A stretch of DNA of 64,000 nucleotides from Opitutaceae bacterium TAV5 (GTDB lineage: Bacteria > Verrucomicrobiota > Verrucomicrobiia > Opitutales > Opitutaceae). Both the position numbers and the translations under genes were made by a program. Positions 35,856-44,467 of this stretch are shown here, in pieces; position 1 is the stretch's first letter, and every line of letters starts with the position of its first letter. The notes beneath the pieces were generated by a model. That model was given only the letters and a program-made list of their open reading frames with translations. It did no database searches and had not been told where the DNA came from. The stretch covers positions 6,123,001 through 6,187,000 of the forward strand of contig CP007053.1 in the NCBI GenBank assembly GCA_000242935.3, given 5' to 3'.

Positions 35856-36289
35856 CGCTCACCGTGCAGGAAATCCCTGCCCTCAACGCCACGCTCAACG
35901 GCATCGCCACGGTGCTCCTCACGGCCGGCTTCATCTGCATCAAGGCCGGCCGGCAGGATATCCACCGCAAGCTCATGATGACCGCGGTCGTCGTCTCCGC
36001 GGTCTTTCTCGTCGGCTACGTGACCCACAAGATTCTCATCCGCGGCGTCCATACTCCCTTCGGCGGCGAGGGGATCATCCGGAGCGTCTATTACACGATG
36101 CTCATCTCGCACATCCTGCTGGCGATGTCCATCGCCTGGCTCGTGCCGCGCACCTTCCTGCTCGCGATCAAGGGCGACTTTGTCCGCCACCGCGCATGGG
36201 CGCGCTGGACCTTTCCGATCTGGTACTACGTGAGCGTGACCGGCGTCCTCGTTTATTTTTTCCTCTACGTCTGGTGGCCGATGAAGTGA
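35852..36289 (+). CDS. DUF420 membrane protein
   Basis: 145-residue integral membrane protein of the DUF420 (YozB-like) family with four helices. LNATLNGIATVLLTAGFICI at residue 11, RQDIHRKLMMTAVVVSAVFL near residue 34, and LAIKGDFVRHRAWARWTFPI, WYYVSVTGVLVYFFLYVWWP at the end are typical, including the conserved His residues. These genes regularly lie beside sco, ctaA and ctaB and are thought to help cytochrome oxidase biogenesis; the mechanism is unknown. Start overlaps the ctaB stop. Confidence 0.9.
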   Translation: MTLTVQEIPALNATLNGIATVLLTAGFICIKAGRQDIHRKLMMTAVVVSAVFLVGYVTHKILIRGVHTPFGGEGIIRSVYYTMLISHILLAMSIAWLVPRTFLLAIKGDFVRHRAWARWTFPIWYYVSVTGVLVYFFLYVWWPMK

Positions 36290-36301
36290 TGCTGGGAGCC
36301 C

Positions 36302-37177
36302 ATGAAAAGCATGACCGGCTTCGGACGCGCCACCGCTCCGCTCGATAACGACACGCTCACGATCACCGTCAATTCGGTGAACCGCAAAACGCTCGACCTG
36401 ACACTCGCCCTCCCGCGCGCGTGGGAAGAGCTGGAGCCGGCATTCGGCGAGGCCGTCCGCAAATACGCCGCGCGGGGAAAAGTCCACGTCGGCGTCGAGC
36501 TCACCGCGAGCACCGGAGCCGCCGCGGCCGCCACGTGGGACGAGGCCGCCGCCGAGACCACCTTGCGCCAGTTGCGGGTCTTCGCCGAACGCGCCAGCGT
36601 GCCCTTCACGCCGACGGCCGAACTCGTCTGGCAAATCGTCAGCGCCCAGCGCCGCGGCTCCGATCTCCCCGAAGCGGCCTCCGTGCAGGAGACCGTGCTG
36701 GCCACGCTCGACGAGGCGCTGCGCGCTTTCGTGGCGATGCGCGAAAAGGAAGGCGCCGCGCTCCTCGCCGATTTCCTCGCCCGGCTCGAAAAACTCCGCG
36801 GACACGTCGCCGCCGTCGGTGAACGCGCGCCGCAAGTCGCGCCCGCGTACCGTGAAAACCTCCTGCGCCGCCTGCGCGAGGCCGGACTCGAGCTCGACGT
36901 GAGCGACGAACGCGTGCTCCGGGAGGTGGCGCTTTTCGCCGACCGTTGCGACATCGCCGAGGAACTGACCCGGCTCGGCAGTCATTTGCAGCAGTTCGAG
37001 GCGCTCCTCAAAAGCCGCGGCGAGATCGGCCGGAAAGCCGAGTTCATCCTGCAGGAGATCGGCCGCGAGGTTCACACCATCGGCAGCAAGGCCAACGATC
37101 TCGAGATCGCCCGCGCCGTCATCGAACAAAAGAACGAGCTCGAACGCATCCGCGAGCAGATCGCCAACGTGGAATAG
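36302..37177 (+). CDS. yicC: YicC-family endoribonuclease
   Basis: 291-residue protein of the YicC/YloC family. The N-terminal domain begins MKSMTGFGRATAPLDNDTLT with VNSVNRKTLDLTLALPRAW. The C-terminal DUF1732 domain contains SDERVLREVALFADRCDIAE, ELTRLGSHLQQFEALLKSRG and AEFILQEIGREVHTIGSKAN. E. coli YicC is an RNase that promotes decay of the small RNA RyhB; the role in this phylum is untested. It lies 12 bases after the DUF420 gene and may be the last cistron of that transcript. Confidence 0.95.
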   Translation: MKSMTGFGRATAPLDNDTLTITVNSVNRKTLDLTLALPRAWEELEPAFGEAVRKYAARGKVHVGVELTASTGAAAAATWDEAAAETTLRQLRVFAERASVPFTPTAELVWQIVSAQRRGSDLPEAASVQETVLATLDEALRAFVAMREKEGAALLADFLARLEKLRGHVAAVGERAPQVAPAYRENLLRRLREAGLELDVSDERVLREVALFADRCDIAEELTRLGSHLQQFEALLKSRGEIGRKAEFILQEIGREVHTIGSKANDLEIARAVIEQKNELERIREQIANVE

Positions 37178-37196
37178 CAGGGGCGCGCTTCGCGGA

Positions 37197-37254
37197 GGGA
37201 CAAAAAGGACGCAAGGGAAGCAGGAAGGCAGCCGTTTCGTCCTTTCTGTCCTTT
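37197..37254. repeat. Intergenic hairpin, GGACAAAAAGGACG type
   Basis: GGGACAAAAAGGACG (37197-37211) pairs imperfectly with CGTCCTTTCTGTCC (37238-37251). A related arm appears within ctaA near 34330-34360. Could help end the yicC transcript. Confidence 0.6.
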
Positions 37255-37304
37255 CCGGCAACCAGCGACCGCCGGTTTTGTACCGGTATTCCGGATGTTT
37301 CTGA

Positions 37305-37380
37305 TTTTACACAAAGACCGCAAAGGACGCGAAGGAGATAAACGGCAATCCTTTGCGCTCTTTGCGGCCTTTGTGTAAAA
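37305..37380. repeat. 76-bp hairpin, TTTTACACAAAGACCGCAAAG type
   Basis: TTTTACACAAAGACCGCAAA at the left matches, inverted, TTTGCGGCCTTTGTGTAAAA at the right (one bulge difference), with a purine-rich centre. It lies between the convergent yicC and AsmA-like genes and resembles the 13450-13536 element in style. It may act as a bidirectional terminator. Confidence 0.8.
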
Positions 37381-37405
37381 ATCCGGAAGCTCTGGAGCTT
37401 TGGTC

Positions 37406-38218
37406 TTACTTCGAACCGCCGAAAATCGACCGGGCCTTGGCCTTCGCATCGTCGAGGCCCTGCTTCACGTTGTCCTTCGCCTGCTGCACGCTTTCCTCGG
37501 CCGTGGCCGGGTTGCTGATTATCGACTTCCCCATGTTTGCCAGGCCATCGACCGCTGCGGTCGTCACGTCGGCCAGCACTTTTCTGAGAACGGTCGAGGC
37601 CAGTTGCTCGGAGGTGATCCCGCCTTCCTTCACCCCGAGGTCGTTCAGCGAAACGGTCGGCAGGCTCACCTCGGCCGTCCGGTCGCCGAGGGCGAGCGTT
37701 ACCTTGGCGTTCTGGAGCCGGAAGCTCTTGACAACAAATTTCTTCGCCGGACCCGCCCCGGAACCGTCCGGGGCCGGGGTTTCGGCGGGCGACGTGCCGC
37801 CGGTGTTTTTTTCGATCTGCGCCAGCAGGTCCTTGATGTTGGAGCCGGTGAGGCTCTTTTCGTAAACGAACTCGGGCTGGTCGATGTAGATTTCCTCGAT
37901 GTTGATCACATCACCGAGCAGCGACGCGGGGCTCATCCTGACCCGGATTTCGCCGAGATAAAACGCCTTGTCGGATTTCCATCCTTCCGGGTTGCCGACG
38001 AACAGCCCCTTCAGGCTGGCGCCGCCGGCCAGCGGCGACACTTTGGCCGACTCGAGTTCGACGCGCGTGCCGGTCAGGCGCGGCCCCGCCGTATTCACGC
38101 CTTTCTTGATGATCGGGCCGAGGTACATGCTGAGAACCACCAGCCCGACGACGACGAGCGCCACCACCAGGCAAAGCAGGACGAAGAGCTTTTTGAGCAG
38201 GGAAGATTGTTGTGCCAT
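37406..38218 (-). CDS. Membrane-anchored AsmA-like protein, function unknown
   Basis: 270-residue protein with one N-terminal helix (residues 9-33, KLFVLLCLVVALVVVGLVVL) and a periplasmic AsmA/DUF748-like beta region. LTGTRVELESAKVSPLAGGA, SLKGLFVGNPEGWKSDKAFY and INIEEIYIDQPEFVYEKSLT follow the AsmA pattern of stacked strands. The C-terminus is a charged helix (AEESVQQAKDNVKQGLDDAK). AsmA-like proteins take part in envelope lipid transport or outer-membrane assembly; this one is short and the role is not known. It lies downstream of hrpA on the same strand with a 93-base gap. Confidence 0.72.
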   Translation of the reverse strand: MAQQSSLLKKLFVLLCLVVALVVVGLVVLSMYLGPIIKKGVNTAGPRLTGTRVELESAKVSPLAGGASLKGLFVGNPEGWKSDKAFYLGEIRVRMSPASLLGDVINIEEIYIDQPEFVYEKSLTGSNIKDLLAQIEKNTGGTSPAETPAPDGSGAGPAKKFVVKSFRLQNAKVTLALGDRTAEVSLPTVSLNDLGVKEGGITSEQLASTVLRKVLADVTTAAVDGLANMGKSIISNPATAEESVQQAKDNVKQGLDDAKAKARSIFGGSK

Positions 38219-38311
38219 AAGGGTCAGGAGTTGATCTCGTGCAACTGAGTCGAGTGCGGGGAGAAAAGCAAGACAGTGACGGAGTTGGAGTCGCGGCGGA
38301 GGTTTCCGGGT

Positions 38312-41300
38312 TCAGCGGCGGAAGAGGGTGTCGAGCGCGCCAAAACTCTTCATCGGCGATTTTTTCTCCGCCGGGCGGACGACCGGCGCGGCCACGATCG
38401 GCGAGGTTTTCGGCGCCGGGGACGGCGAGGGAGCCGGTGATGGCGTCGTCGGGACCGGACTGCCGGGGACGGGGGCGCCTGCCGGGCCGTCGCCGGCCGC
38501 CGCGGCTTTCCCCTGCCGCCAGGCCGCCAGCATCCGGTCGAGTTTCACGGGCGAGACGGGGCCATCGGTGCCCAGTTCCTGCGCGAAGAGGCTCACACGC
38601 AGTTCCTCGACCAGCCAGCGCAGGGTCTCGCGCGCGTCGGCATCGAGTCCGTCGCCGCGGGCATACGCGGTCACATAGGGCGCGAGGGTGCGGGCGCGTT
38701 CGGCGTCCTTGGGTGCGTTCTGCCGCCAGCGGTCGGCGCGCAGTTTCATCGCCTTCAGGTAGCGGGGCAGATGACGGAGGCGAGGCCAGGGTGTCGTCCG
38801 CAGGAAGCCGGAGGGCAGCAGCGCGGCGAGATCCTTTTCGAGACCCGGATACGGCTGCGGGTGCACGAGCAACGCCTGGCGCAGCGTCAGGATTTCGCGG
38901 AGCAGATCGAGCAGGCGCGGCACGAGCCCGCGCAGGTCATCCTCGGCCTTCGCGGCGGCGGCGGTGAAGTCCGCGGCGGAGAGAAGCGTATCCGATGGCG
39001 GAGGGATTGAAGGAGCGGCGGCATGGCAAGCTGTCGGCCTTTGGCCTCGGTACCTGCCGCTGTGACGACGCGAAGCGTCGCCCGGTTCGGGAAATTCGTA
39101 GCTTGCTCCGGCAAGAGGCGAGGCGCGTTGCGCCTCGTCGCAGCGGCAGGAATGCCGCCGCTCCGGGAGACGCGCGGGGTCGCAGAGCCAGCGTTGCAAC
39201 ATGGCCATCGCGTCGTCCTGGAGCTGGTTCATCGAAGCCAGCGTCGCGGTGAGCGCACCGAGTTCGCGGAGCTGCCGCAGGTCTTTTTGCAACCAGGCGA
39301 GTTTGTGCCGCAGATGGAGTTCCAGCAGCCGGGCGATGCCTTCACGCGAAGAGGCCTGCGCGGCTTCGGGCGTCTTGAAAAGGCGCAGCGACACATCCCC
39401 GGCCGGCGTCGGCTTGAGTCCCGGAAAAGCGAATACAGGAACGCCGGCCAGATCGCCGACGGGCACGCGCGCCGGGATGTCACCGAAGGTCCACGCGGAT
39501 TGCCCGGCTTTTTCCCAGCGGAGGCGGGCGCGGCGCCAGTTTTCCGGGTCTTCCTGCGCCACGCTCCGGCTCGCCTCGCGGCCCCGGGTGGCGAGGAGGG
39601 CGTGGATTTCGGCGAGATCCCGGCTGGCGCAGATTTCCCGGCCATCGTCGTCGAGCACGCGGATGCGCACGCGCAGGTGGTCGGGCAGCGGTCGGGCCGT
39701 TTCGTTTTCGGTCCAGAGCGCGGGATCGACGCGCACGCCGTGTTTTTCCGCGATGCAGGCGGCGAGGGATTGGGAGAGGGTCTCGCGCCGGCCGGTGAGG
39801 CGGTCGCGGGCGGCGGCCGCGGCGGCGAGGGTTTTTGAGGTTTCGGCCAGCGGCACAAAACCGCGGCGCAGCTCCTTCGGCAGGGCGCGCAGGCAATGTT
39901 CGATGCGCTCGGGCAGATGCCCGGGCACGGCCCAGTCGAGCGCGGCGGGGGTGAGAGCGGCGGCGTCGCGAATGTGGACGTCGAGCGTCACGCCGTCGTC
40001 GGCCTGCCCGGGCTTGTAGGCGTAGTTGAGCGGGAGCGCGGTGTTTTGCAGCGGCAGGGCCTCGGGAAACGCCTCGGCATCGACACGCAGTTCCTCCGGG
40101 TCGCGCAGGTCCGCGGGAACGATTTTCAGGAAGTCGGGGTCCGCCCCGGCGCGGGCGCGGGCAAGCTTGACGAGTTCCTGCACGGAGGAAACGCCGTGGG
40201 GAAAGGCCGCAGGCTGAAACCCGGAGTTTCGGGAGGTTGCATCGGCTTCGCCGCCGGTTTTCTGCCCGGCCTTCTCTTCTTCAGCCTTCAGGCTGGTCCC
40301 GAGCCGGGCGGCGTAGAATCGGAAAAACGCTTCGTCGAGATTGAGGTAACTGGCGTCGCGGGTGCGGGTGAGCAGGCTCTCGACTTCGGCGCGCACGGCG
40401 CGGTTGTGTTCGAGAAACGGAAACGGCCAGGTGATCGTGTCGTTGACGAGCCCTTCGCGGATAAAAATCTCCGTCGCGTGCGCCGGGTCGATCCGGCCGT
40501 AGGAAACGGCGCGCGATTCGAGCTCGAGTCCGTAGAGGCGCGTGCGCTGCTTCACGAGAACGCGGCCGTTGTCCACGTTCCAGAACGGATCGCTGTGCGA
40601 AACACGGACGACGTGCGCGCCCAGTTCCAGCGCCCAGAGCGGATCGAGCCGCGCGCAGGTGCGGGCATAGAGTCGCGAGGTCTCCATGATTTCGGCGGCG
40701 AGGAGCCAGCGCGGGCCGCGTTTGTCGGCGGCGGCGGCTTTGACGGAGGCGGCGCGGTTGGCGTCGGTGTGTTTTTTCGGTTTTTCCTCGCGGCGGAAAA
40801 GCACCGAGCCGGGGAAAATCGCCACGCGGCGGTCGTGCGTGCCCTTGTAGCCGCCGTTCTCGTCGTCGCGGGAGGCGATGTTGCCGAGCAGGCCGGCAAG
40901 GATGCTGCGATGGATGGCGCGGTAGGCGGGCGTGCCGAAGGCTTCCTTGTCCGGCGTGATCTCGTGCGGCTTCAGGCCGTCGAAGACCGAGGTGAGCCGG
41001 AAGTCGCGCCGCTGCTCGAGCACGTCGAGGAGTTGCGCGTGCACGTCGCGCCACTCGCGCATGCGGGTGTAGCTGAGAAAGTGATCCTTGCAGAACCGGC
41101 GCAGGCGCGATTGCGAAAGCCGGTCCACCTCGTCGTGGAACGCATCCCAGATGTTGAGCAGGGTGAGAAAATCCGAATCGGGATGCGCGAAACGCCGGTG
41201 CGCCGCGTCGGCTTTCTCGCGGGCTTCGAGCGGACGCTCGCGCGGGTCCTGGATCGAGAGACCGGCGGCGATGACGAGCACCTCGCGCACCGCCTTTTCC

Positions 41301-42691
41301 TCGCGCGCCTGGAGAATCATCCGCCCCACCGTGGGATCGACCGGCAGGCGGGCCAGTTCGCGGCCGAGCGGAGTGAGCACGGACGTGTCGGCCGCCGCCC
41401 CGGCGCCGGGTTTTTCCAGCGCGCCGATTTCCTCGAGCAGCGCGTAACCGGCGCGGATGGATTTCGCCGCCGGCATGTTGATGAAGGGAAACCGCTCGAT
41501 GTCGCCGAGACCAAACGCCTTCATGCGCAGGATCACGTCGGCGAGGTTGGCGCGCTGGATCTCGGGCTGCGTGAAACGGGGACGCCCTTCGTAGTCCTTT
41601 TCGGAATACAACCGGATGCACACGCCCGCGGCCACGCGGCCGGCGCGGCCCTTGCGCTGGTCGGCGCTCGATTGCGACACCGGCTCGATCGGCAGGCGTC
41701 GCGTGCGCGCCTGCGGCGAGTAGCGGCTCACCCGCGCCAGCCCGGTGTCGATCACGAACCGGATGCCGGGAATGGTCAGCGAGGTCTCGGCGATATTGGT
41801 CGCGACGATGATCTTTCGCCGCTGCGAGGGTGCGAACACGCGTTGCTGGTCGGCATTGGAGAGCCGGCCGAAGAGCGGCACCACCTCGCAGTCGGGCAGC
41901 CGCCGGCCCTCGATCAGTTCCCGCGCCTCGCGAATGTCGCGCTCGGCCGGCATGAACACGAGGATGTCGCCCCCGCCATCCGTGCGGCTTTCGCGGACGA
42001 CACGCTCCACGGCCTCGACGGCGCCGTCGATGTAGTGCAACGCTTCGGAACGGGCCTCCGGTTCGTCGCCTTCGGCCGAGTCGTCGCCCAGTCCGTCGAG
42101 CGGCTCATGGATCACCTCGACCGGAAACGTCCTCCCGGAGACCTCGATAATCGGGGCATCGTCAAACGCATGCGAAAAAGCCTGCGTATCAATGGTGGCC
42201 GAAGTGATGATGATCTTCAGTTCCGGCCGCCGGAAACGCAGCGTGCGCAGGTGGCCGAGGAGAAAGTCGATGTTGAGGGACCGTTCGTGGGCTTCGTCGA
42301 GAATGATCGTGTCGTAGGCGCGCAGCATCGGATCACCCTGCACCTCGGCCAGCAGCATGCCGTCGGTCATGAATTTGATCACCGTGTCCCGCGAGGTGCG
42401 GTCGTCGAACCGGATCTTGCAGCCCACCTGCCGGCCCCACTCCACCCCGAGTTCCTCGGCCACCCGGCGGGAAACCGAGAGCGCGGCCACGCGCCGCGGC
42501 TGCGTGCAGGCGATCAGGCCAGCCCGGCCGCGCCCGGCGGCGAGGCACATCTTCGGTATCTGGGTGGTTTTCCCCGACCCCGTTTCGCCCGCAAGAATCA
42601 GCACCGGATGCTGCCCGATCAGATCAACGATCTCTCCCGCGCGGGAGCTGATCGGGAGTTCGGGCGGAAAATCAATGCGGAACGCAGACAC
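38312..42691 (-). CDS. hrpA: ATP-dependent RNA helicase HrpA with in-frame repeat insertion
   Basis: DEAH-box RNA helicase of 1459 residues (E. coli HrpA is about 1300). Motif I GETGSGKTTQIP at residues 35-46, CTQPRRVAALSVSRRVAEEL, motif II LDEAHERSLNIDFLLGHL, motif III TSATIDTQAF, and motif VI QRKGRAGRVAAGVCIRLYSE are intact. The helicase-associated and OB domains and the DUF3418 C-terminus follow. Residues about 1171-1230 (ERRHSCRCDEAQRASPLAGA through RYRGQRPTACHAAAP) are encoded by a dispersed repeat found in other intergenic places; it keeps the frame. A shorter odd segment (TSRNSGFQPAAFPHGVSS) lies near residue 820. The GTG at 42691 precedes the conserved FPPELPI; a TTG at 42724 is the alternative. 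A proline-rich tail of about 60 residues ends the protein. Confidence 0.92.
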   Translation of the reverse strand: MSAFRIDFPPELPISSRAGEIVDLIGQHPVLILAGETGSGKTTQIPKMCLAAGRGRAGLIACTQPRRVAALSVSRRVAEELGVEWGRQVGCKIRFDDRTSRDTVIKFMTDGMLLAEVQGDPMLRAYDTIILDEAHERSLNIDFLLGHLRTLRFRRPELKIIITSATIDTQAFSHAFDDAPIIEVSGRTFPVEVIHEPLDGLGDDSAEGDEPEARSEALHYIDGAVEAVERVVRESRTDGGGDILVFMPAERDIREARELIEGRRLPDCEVVPLFGRLSNADQQRVFAPSQRRKIIVATNIAETSLTIPGIRFVIDTGLARVSRYSPQARTRRLPIEPVSQSSADQRKGRAGRVAAGVCIRLYSEKDYEGRPRFTQPEIQRANLADVILRMKAFGLGDIERFPFINMPAAKSIRAGYALLEEIGALEKPGAGAAADTSVLTPLGRELARLPVDPTVGRMILQAREEKAVREVLVIAAGLSIQDPRERPLEAREKADAAHRRFAHPDSDFLTLLNIWDAFHDEVDRLSQSRLRRFCKDHFLSYTRMREWRDVHAQLLDVLEQRRDFRLTSVFDGLKPHEITPDKEAFGTPAYRAIHRSILAGLLGNIASRDDENGGYKGTHDRRVAIFPGSVLFRREEKPKKHTDANRAASVKAAAADKRGPRWLLAAEIMETSRLYARTCARLDPLWALELGAHVVRVSHSDPFWNVDNGRVLVKQRTRLYGLELESRAVSYGRIDPAHATEIFIREGLVNDTITWPFPFLEHNRAVRAEVESLLTRTRDASYLNLDEAFFRFYAARLGTSLKAEEEKAGQKTGGEADATSRNSGFQPAAFPHGVSSVQELVKLARARAGADPDFLKIVPADLRDPEELRVDAEAFPEALPLQNTALPLNYAYKPGQADDGVTLDVHIRDAAALTPAALDWAVPGHLPERIEHCLRALPKELRRGFVPLAETSKTLAAAAAARDRLTGRRETLSQSLAACIAEKHGVRVDPALWTENETARPLPDHLRVRIRVLDDDGREICASRDLAEIHALLATRGREASRSVAQEDPENWRRARLRWEKAGQSAWTFGDIPARVPVGDLAGVPVFAFPGLKPTPAGDVSLRLFKTPEAAQASSREGIARLLELHLRHKLAWLQKDLRQLRELGALTATLASMNQLQDDAMAMLQRWLCDPARLPERRHSCRCDEAQRASPLAGASYEFPEPGDASRRHSGRYRGQRPTACHAAAPSIPPPSDTLLSAADFTAAAAKAEDDLRGLVPRLLDLLREILTLRQALLVHPQPYPGLEKDLAALLPSGFLRTTPWPRLRHLPRYLKAMKLRADRWRQNAPKDAERARTLAPYVTAYARGDGLDADARETLRWLVEELRVSLFAQELGTDGPVSPVKLDRMLAAWRQGKAAAAGDGPAGAPVPGSPVPTTPSPAPSPSPAPKTSPIVAAPVVRPAEKKSPMKSFGALDTLFRR
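39005..39175. repeat. Dispersed GGAG-type repeat inserted in hrpA
   Basis: GGAGCGGCGGCATGGCAAGC with the following CTGTCGGCC, GGCCTCGGTACCTGCCGCTG and GACGACGCGAAGCGTCG recur almost unchanged at 49497-49570 between pyrF and aas. The right end, GTCGCAGCGGCAGGAATGCC followed by GCCGCTCC, recurs at the end of ctaA. The whole block is read through in the HrpA frame without a stop. Confidence 0.8.
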
Positions 42692-42826
42692 GGAAATGAA
42701 AAAAAGTGCGCACAAGACTGGCAAAAATTTCCGTGCGCAATATTAATTGAATCGGACAATCGAGACCTGCATCCTGTCGATTGCCCGTCAAAACGCCACT
42801 CGACACTTGATGTGATCCATTCATTC

Positions 42827-42887
42827 AGTATTCGTAATACTCTCTTTAATTATTAAAAAATTCCAGTGAGCCAGGCTCATTTTTTTC
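42827..42887. promoter_or_regulatory. Palindrome and short U-tailed hairpin upstream of the LysR-type HTH gene
   Basis: In the AT-rich 235-base gap between hrpA and the LysR-type gene, AGTATT-CGT-AATACT (42827-42841) is a 15-bp palindrome, a possible autoregulatory site. Downstream, TGAGC-CAG-GCTCA (42867-42879) followed by seven T resembles a small terminator or attenuator just before the gene. Both readings rest on sequence shape only. Confidence 0.4.
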
Positions 42888-42926
42888 TTTCCCGTTCCAG
42901 AATACGAACCTCCGCTACCACCTATC

Positions 42927-43211
42927 ATGACTCAAATCATCGACAGCCGCAAACTGCTCGCTTTTATCACCCTCACGCAAGTCGGCAGCTTCACCGCCGC
43001 CGCCCGCGAGCTTAACCTCACGCAGTCCGCCATCAGTCATGCGATTGCCGGCCTCGAGCGAGACCTCGGCACACGCCTTTTCAACCGCCTCGGCCGCACC
43101 GTCACGATCACGGCTTCCGGCACCAAGCTGCTCGAGCACACCAACGTCATCATGAACGAAATGAAGTTGGCCAGGGAAAACCTCGCGGCCCTGAAAACGG
43201 CCAAGGAGTAG
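42927..43211 (+). CDS. Stand-alone LysR-type HTH protein (no effector domain)
   Basis: 94-residue protein consisting of only the winged helix-turn-helix of LysR-type regulators plus part of the linker helix. SRKLLAFITLTQVGSFTAAA and LNLTQSAISHAIAGLERDLG match the DNA-binding half closely, and RLFNRLGRTVTITASGTKLL the wing. The linker helix (NVIMNEMKLARENLAALKTA) ends in a proper stop and no substrate-binding domain is found in any frame downstream. Because the remaining part is intact and ends cleanly, it may be a functional short regulator instead of a decayed gene. It is preceded by a palindrome that may be its own site. The tRNA-Leu gene follows. Confidence 0.85.
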   Translation: MTQIIDSRKLLAFITLTQVGSFTAAARELNLTQSAISHAIAGLERDLGTRLFNRLGRTVTITASGTKLLEHTNVIMNEMKLARENLAALKTAKE

Positions 43212-43385
43212 CCTCTCGCTGTTTTTGCCGCACAAAACCCCCGAAAAGCGCAGTTCTCCCTGCCCTCGTCTTTCCGGATAAACAAACTGCGGCAACTCCC
43301 GTCCGTCCGGAACTGTTGCAAATAAAAAGGAAATCAGGACTTGCCAGACCCCGGCAGGTCCATTTTCTGGGCGCCTCTCTGTAAT

Positions 43386-43470
43386 GCCCAGGTGGTGGAA
43401 TTGGTAGACACGCAGGTCTCAGAAGCCTGTGCCTCACGGTGTGCGGGTTCGAGTCCCGCCTTGGGCACCA
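43386..43470 (+). tRNA. tRNA-Leu(CAG)
   Basis: 85-nt cloverleaf with encoded CCA. Acceptor strand GCCCAGG pairs with CUUGGGC; the D arm contains UGGAAUUGGUAGACA; anticodon stem CAGGU/GCCUG encloses loop CUCAGAA with anticodon CAG (reads CUG); a long variable arm typical of class II tRNA-Leu follows; the T arm contains GGGUUCGAGUCCC. A strong terminator follows within 3 bases. Confidence 0.96.
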
Positions 43471-43472
43471 TC

Positions 43473-43506
43473 AAAAAAAGCCGCCAGTTGATCTGGCGGC
43501 TTTTTT
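43473..43506. terminator. Rho-independent terminator after tRNA-Leu, probably bidirectional
   Basis: AAGCCGCCAG and its exact reverse complement CTGGCGGCTT enclose TTGAT, with A-run on the left and T-run on the right. It can stop the tRNA transcript on the plus strand and tatC on the minus strand. Confidence 0.93.
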
Positions 43507-43534
43507 GCGGCCGGCATGACCGGAGCCCGCCTGA

Positions 43535-44467
43535 TCAGCGGGAAGACAGGGCCGCCTCGCGGCGCTCCCGGCGCTTCTCGACGCGCCGCCCCACCAGAAT
43601 CGCCAGCCAGTAGAGCGCATAGAGCGGTGTCGCCAGGACAGTTTGCGTGACCGGATCGGGCGTCGGCGTGACGATCGCCGCGATGATAAAAATCACCAGC
43701 AACGCATGCCGCCACCAGCCGACGAGCTTGCGCGTCGTCAGCAGCCCCAGCCAGACCAGCACCACGATCAGCAGCGGAAACTCGAATGCCGCGCCCACAC
43801 CCAGCACCAGCCACATCAGCAGGCTGTAATACGCTTCGGGCGTCCACCGCGTCACGAAACCGAAAAGGTGGTTGAGCTCGACCGACACCCGGATCGTGCT
43901 CGGCACGAGCAGAAAAAAGCTGAACGCCGCCCCGATGACAAACAGCGCCAGCGCCGACAGGCAGACCGGCAGCACCAGTTTTTTTTCCCGCTCGTGCAGC
44001 GCCGGCGCCACAAACTGGCCGACAAAGAAAAACATGAACGGCAATCCCAGCACCAGGCCGCCCATGCAGCACATCTGGATGACGATCGTGAAACTCTCCA
44101 TGATCGAGTGCGTGCCGAGGTCGAGACTCAGCGACGCATTGCCCGCCTCTCCCTGCACCCGGTGCAGCGGCCAGAGCAGCAATTCGTTCGACTCTTTCAG
44201 AAAATATCCGATCAGCGCCACAAAGACGCCGAAGACGATCACGCACTTGATCAGCGTCCAGCGCAGCTCCTCGAGATGATCGAAAAAACCCATCGGGCGC
44301 TCGCCCTCGGGAATATCCTCCCCGGCGTCATCGTCGCCCTCCATCCACTCGTCATCCCCTTCCCCGTCGTCGTCGGCGACCTCCGTGTCGTCCTCCGGTT
44401 CGGCAGCCTCCGGCACTTTTTCGCCATCAACGGGTTCGTCTGCGGGTTCTGGATCGTCGCGATTCAC
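43535..44467 (-). CDS. tatC: Twin-arginine translocase subunit TatC with acidic N-terminal extension
   Basis: Inner-membrane core of the Tat system, which recognises twin-arginine signal peptides and exports folded proteins; 310 residues with six helices. The conserved FFDHLEELRWTLIKCVIVFG starts near residue 61, later parts being EKKLVLPVCLSALALFVIGA, FGFVTRWTPEAYYSLLMWLV, GVGAAFEFPLLIVVLVWLGL and VGWWRHALLVIFIIAAIVTP. The first 58 residues are extremely acidic (for example ADDDGEGDDEWMEGDDDAGE) and not usual for TatC. If translation began at Met59 the protein would be of ordinary length, so the extension is real only if the start at 44467 is used. No tatA/tatB is adjacent. Confidence 0.92.
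   Translation of the reverse strand: MNRDDPEPADEPVDGEKVPEAAEPEDDTEVADDDGEGDDEWMEGDDDAGEDIPEGERPMGFFDHLEELRWTLIKCVIVFGVFVALIGYFLKESNELLLWPLHRVQGEAGNASLSLDLGTHSIMESFTIVIQMCCMGGLVLGLPFMFFFVGQFVAPALHEREKKLVLPVCLSALALFVIGAAFSFFLLVPSTIRVSVELNHLFGFVTRWTPEAYYSLLMWLVLGVGAAFEFPLLIVVLVWLGLLTTRKLVGWWRHALLVIFIIAAIVTPTPDPVTQTVLATPLYALYWLAILVGRRVEKRRERREAALSSR

Noticed and set aside
42927-43211. Broken LysR gene (pseudogene)
   Set aside because: No remnant of a substrate-binding domain is present in any frame before the tRNA gene, and the linker helix ends in a clean stop, so it is listed as an intact short gene.
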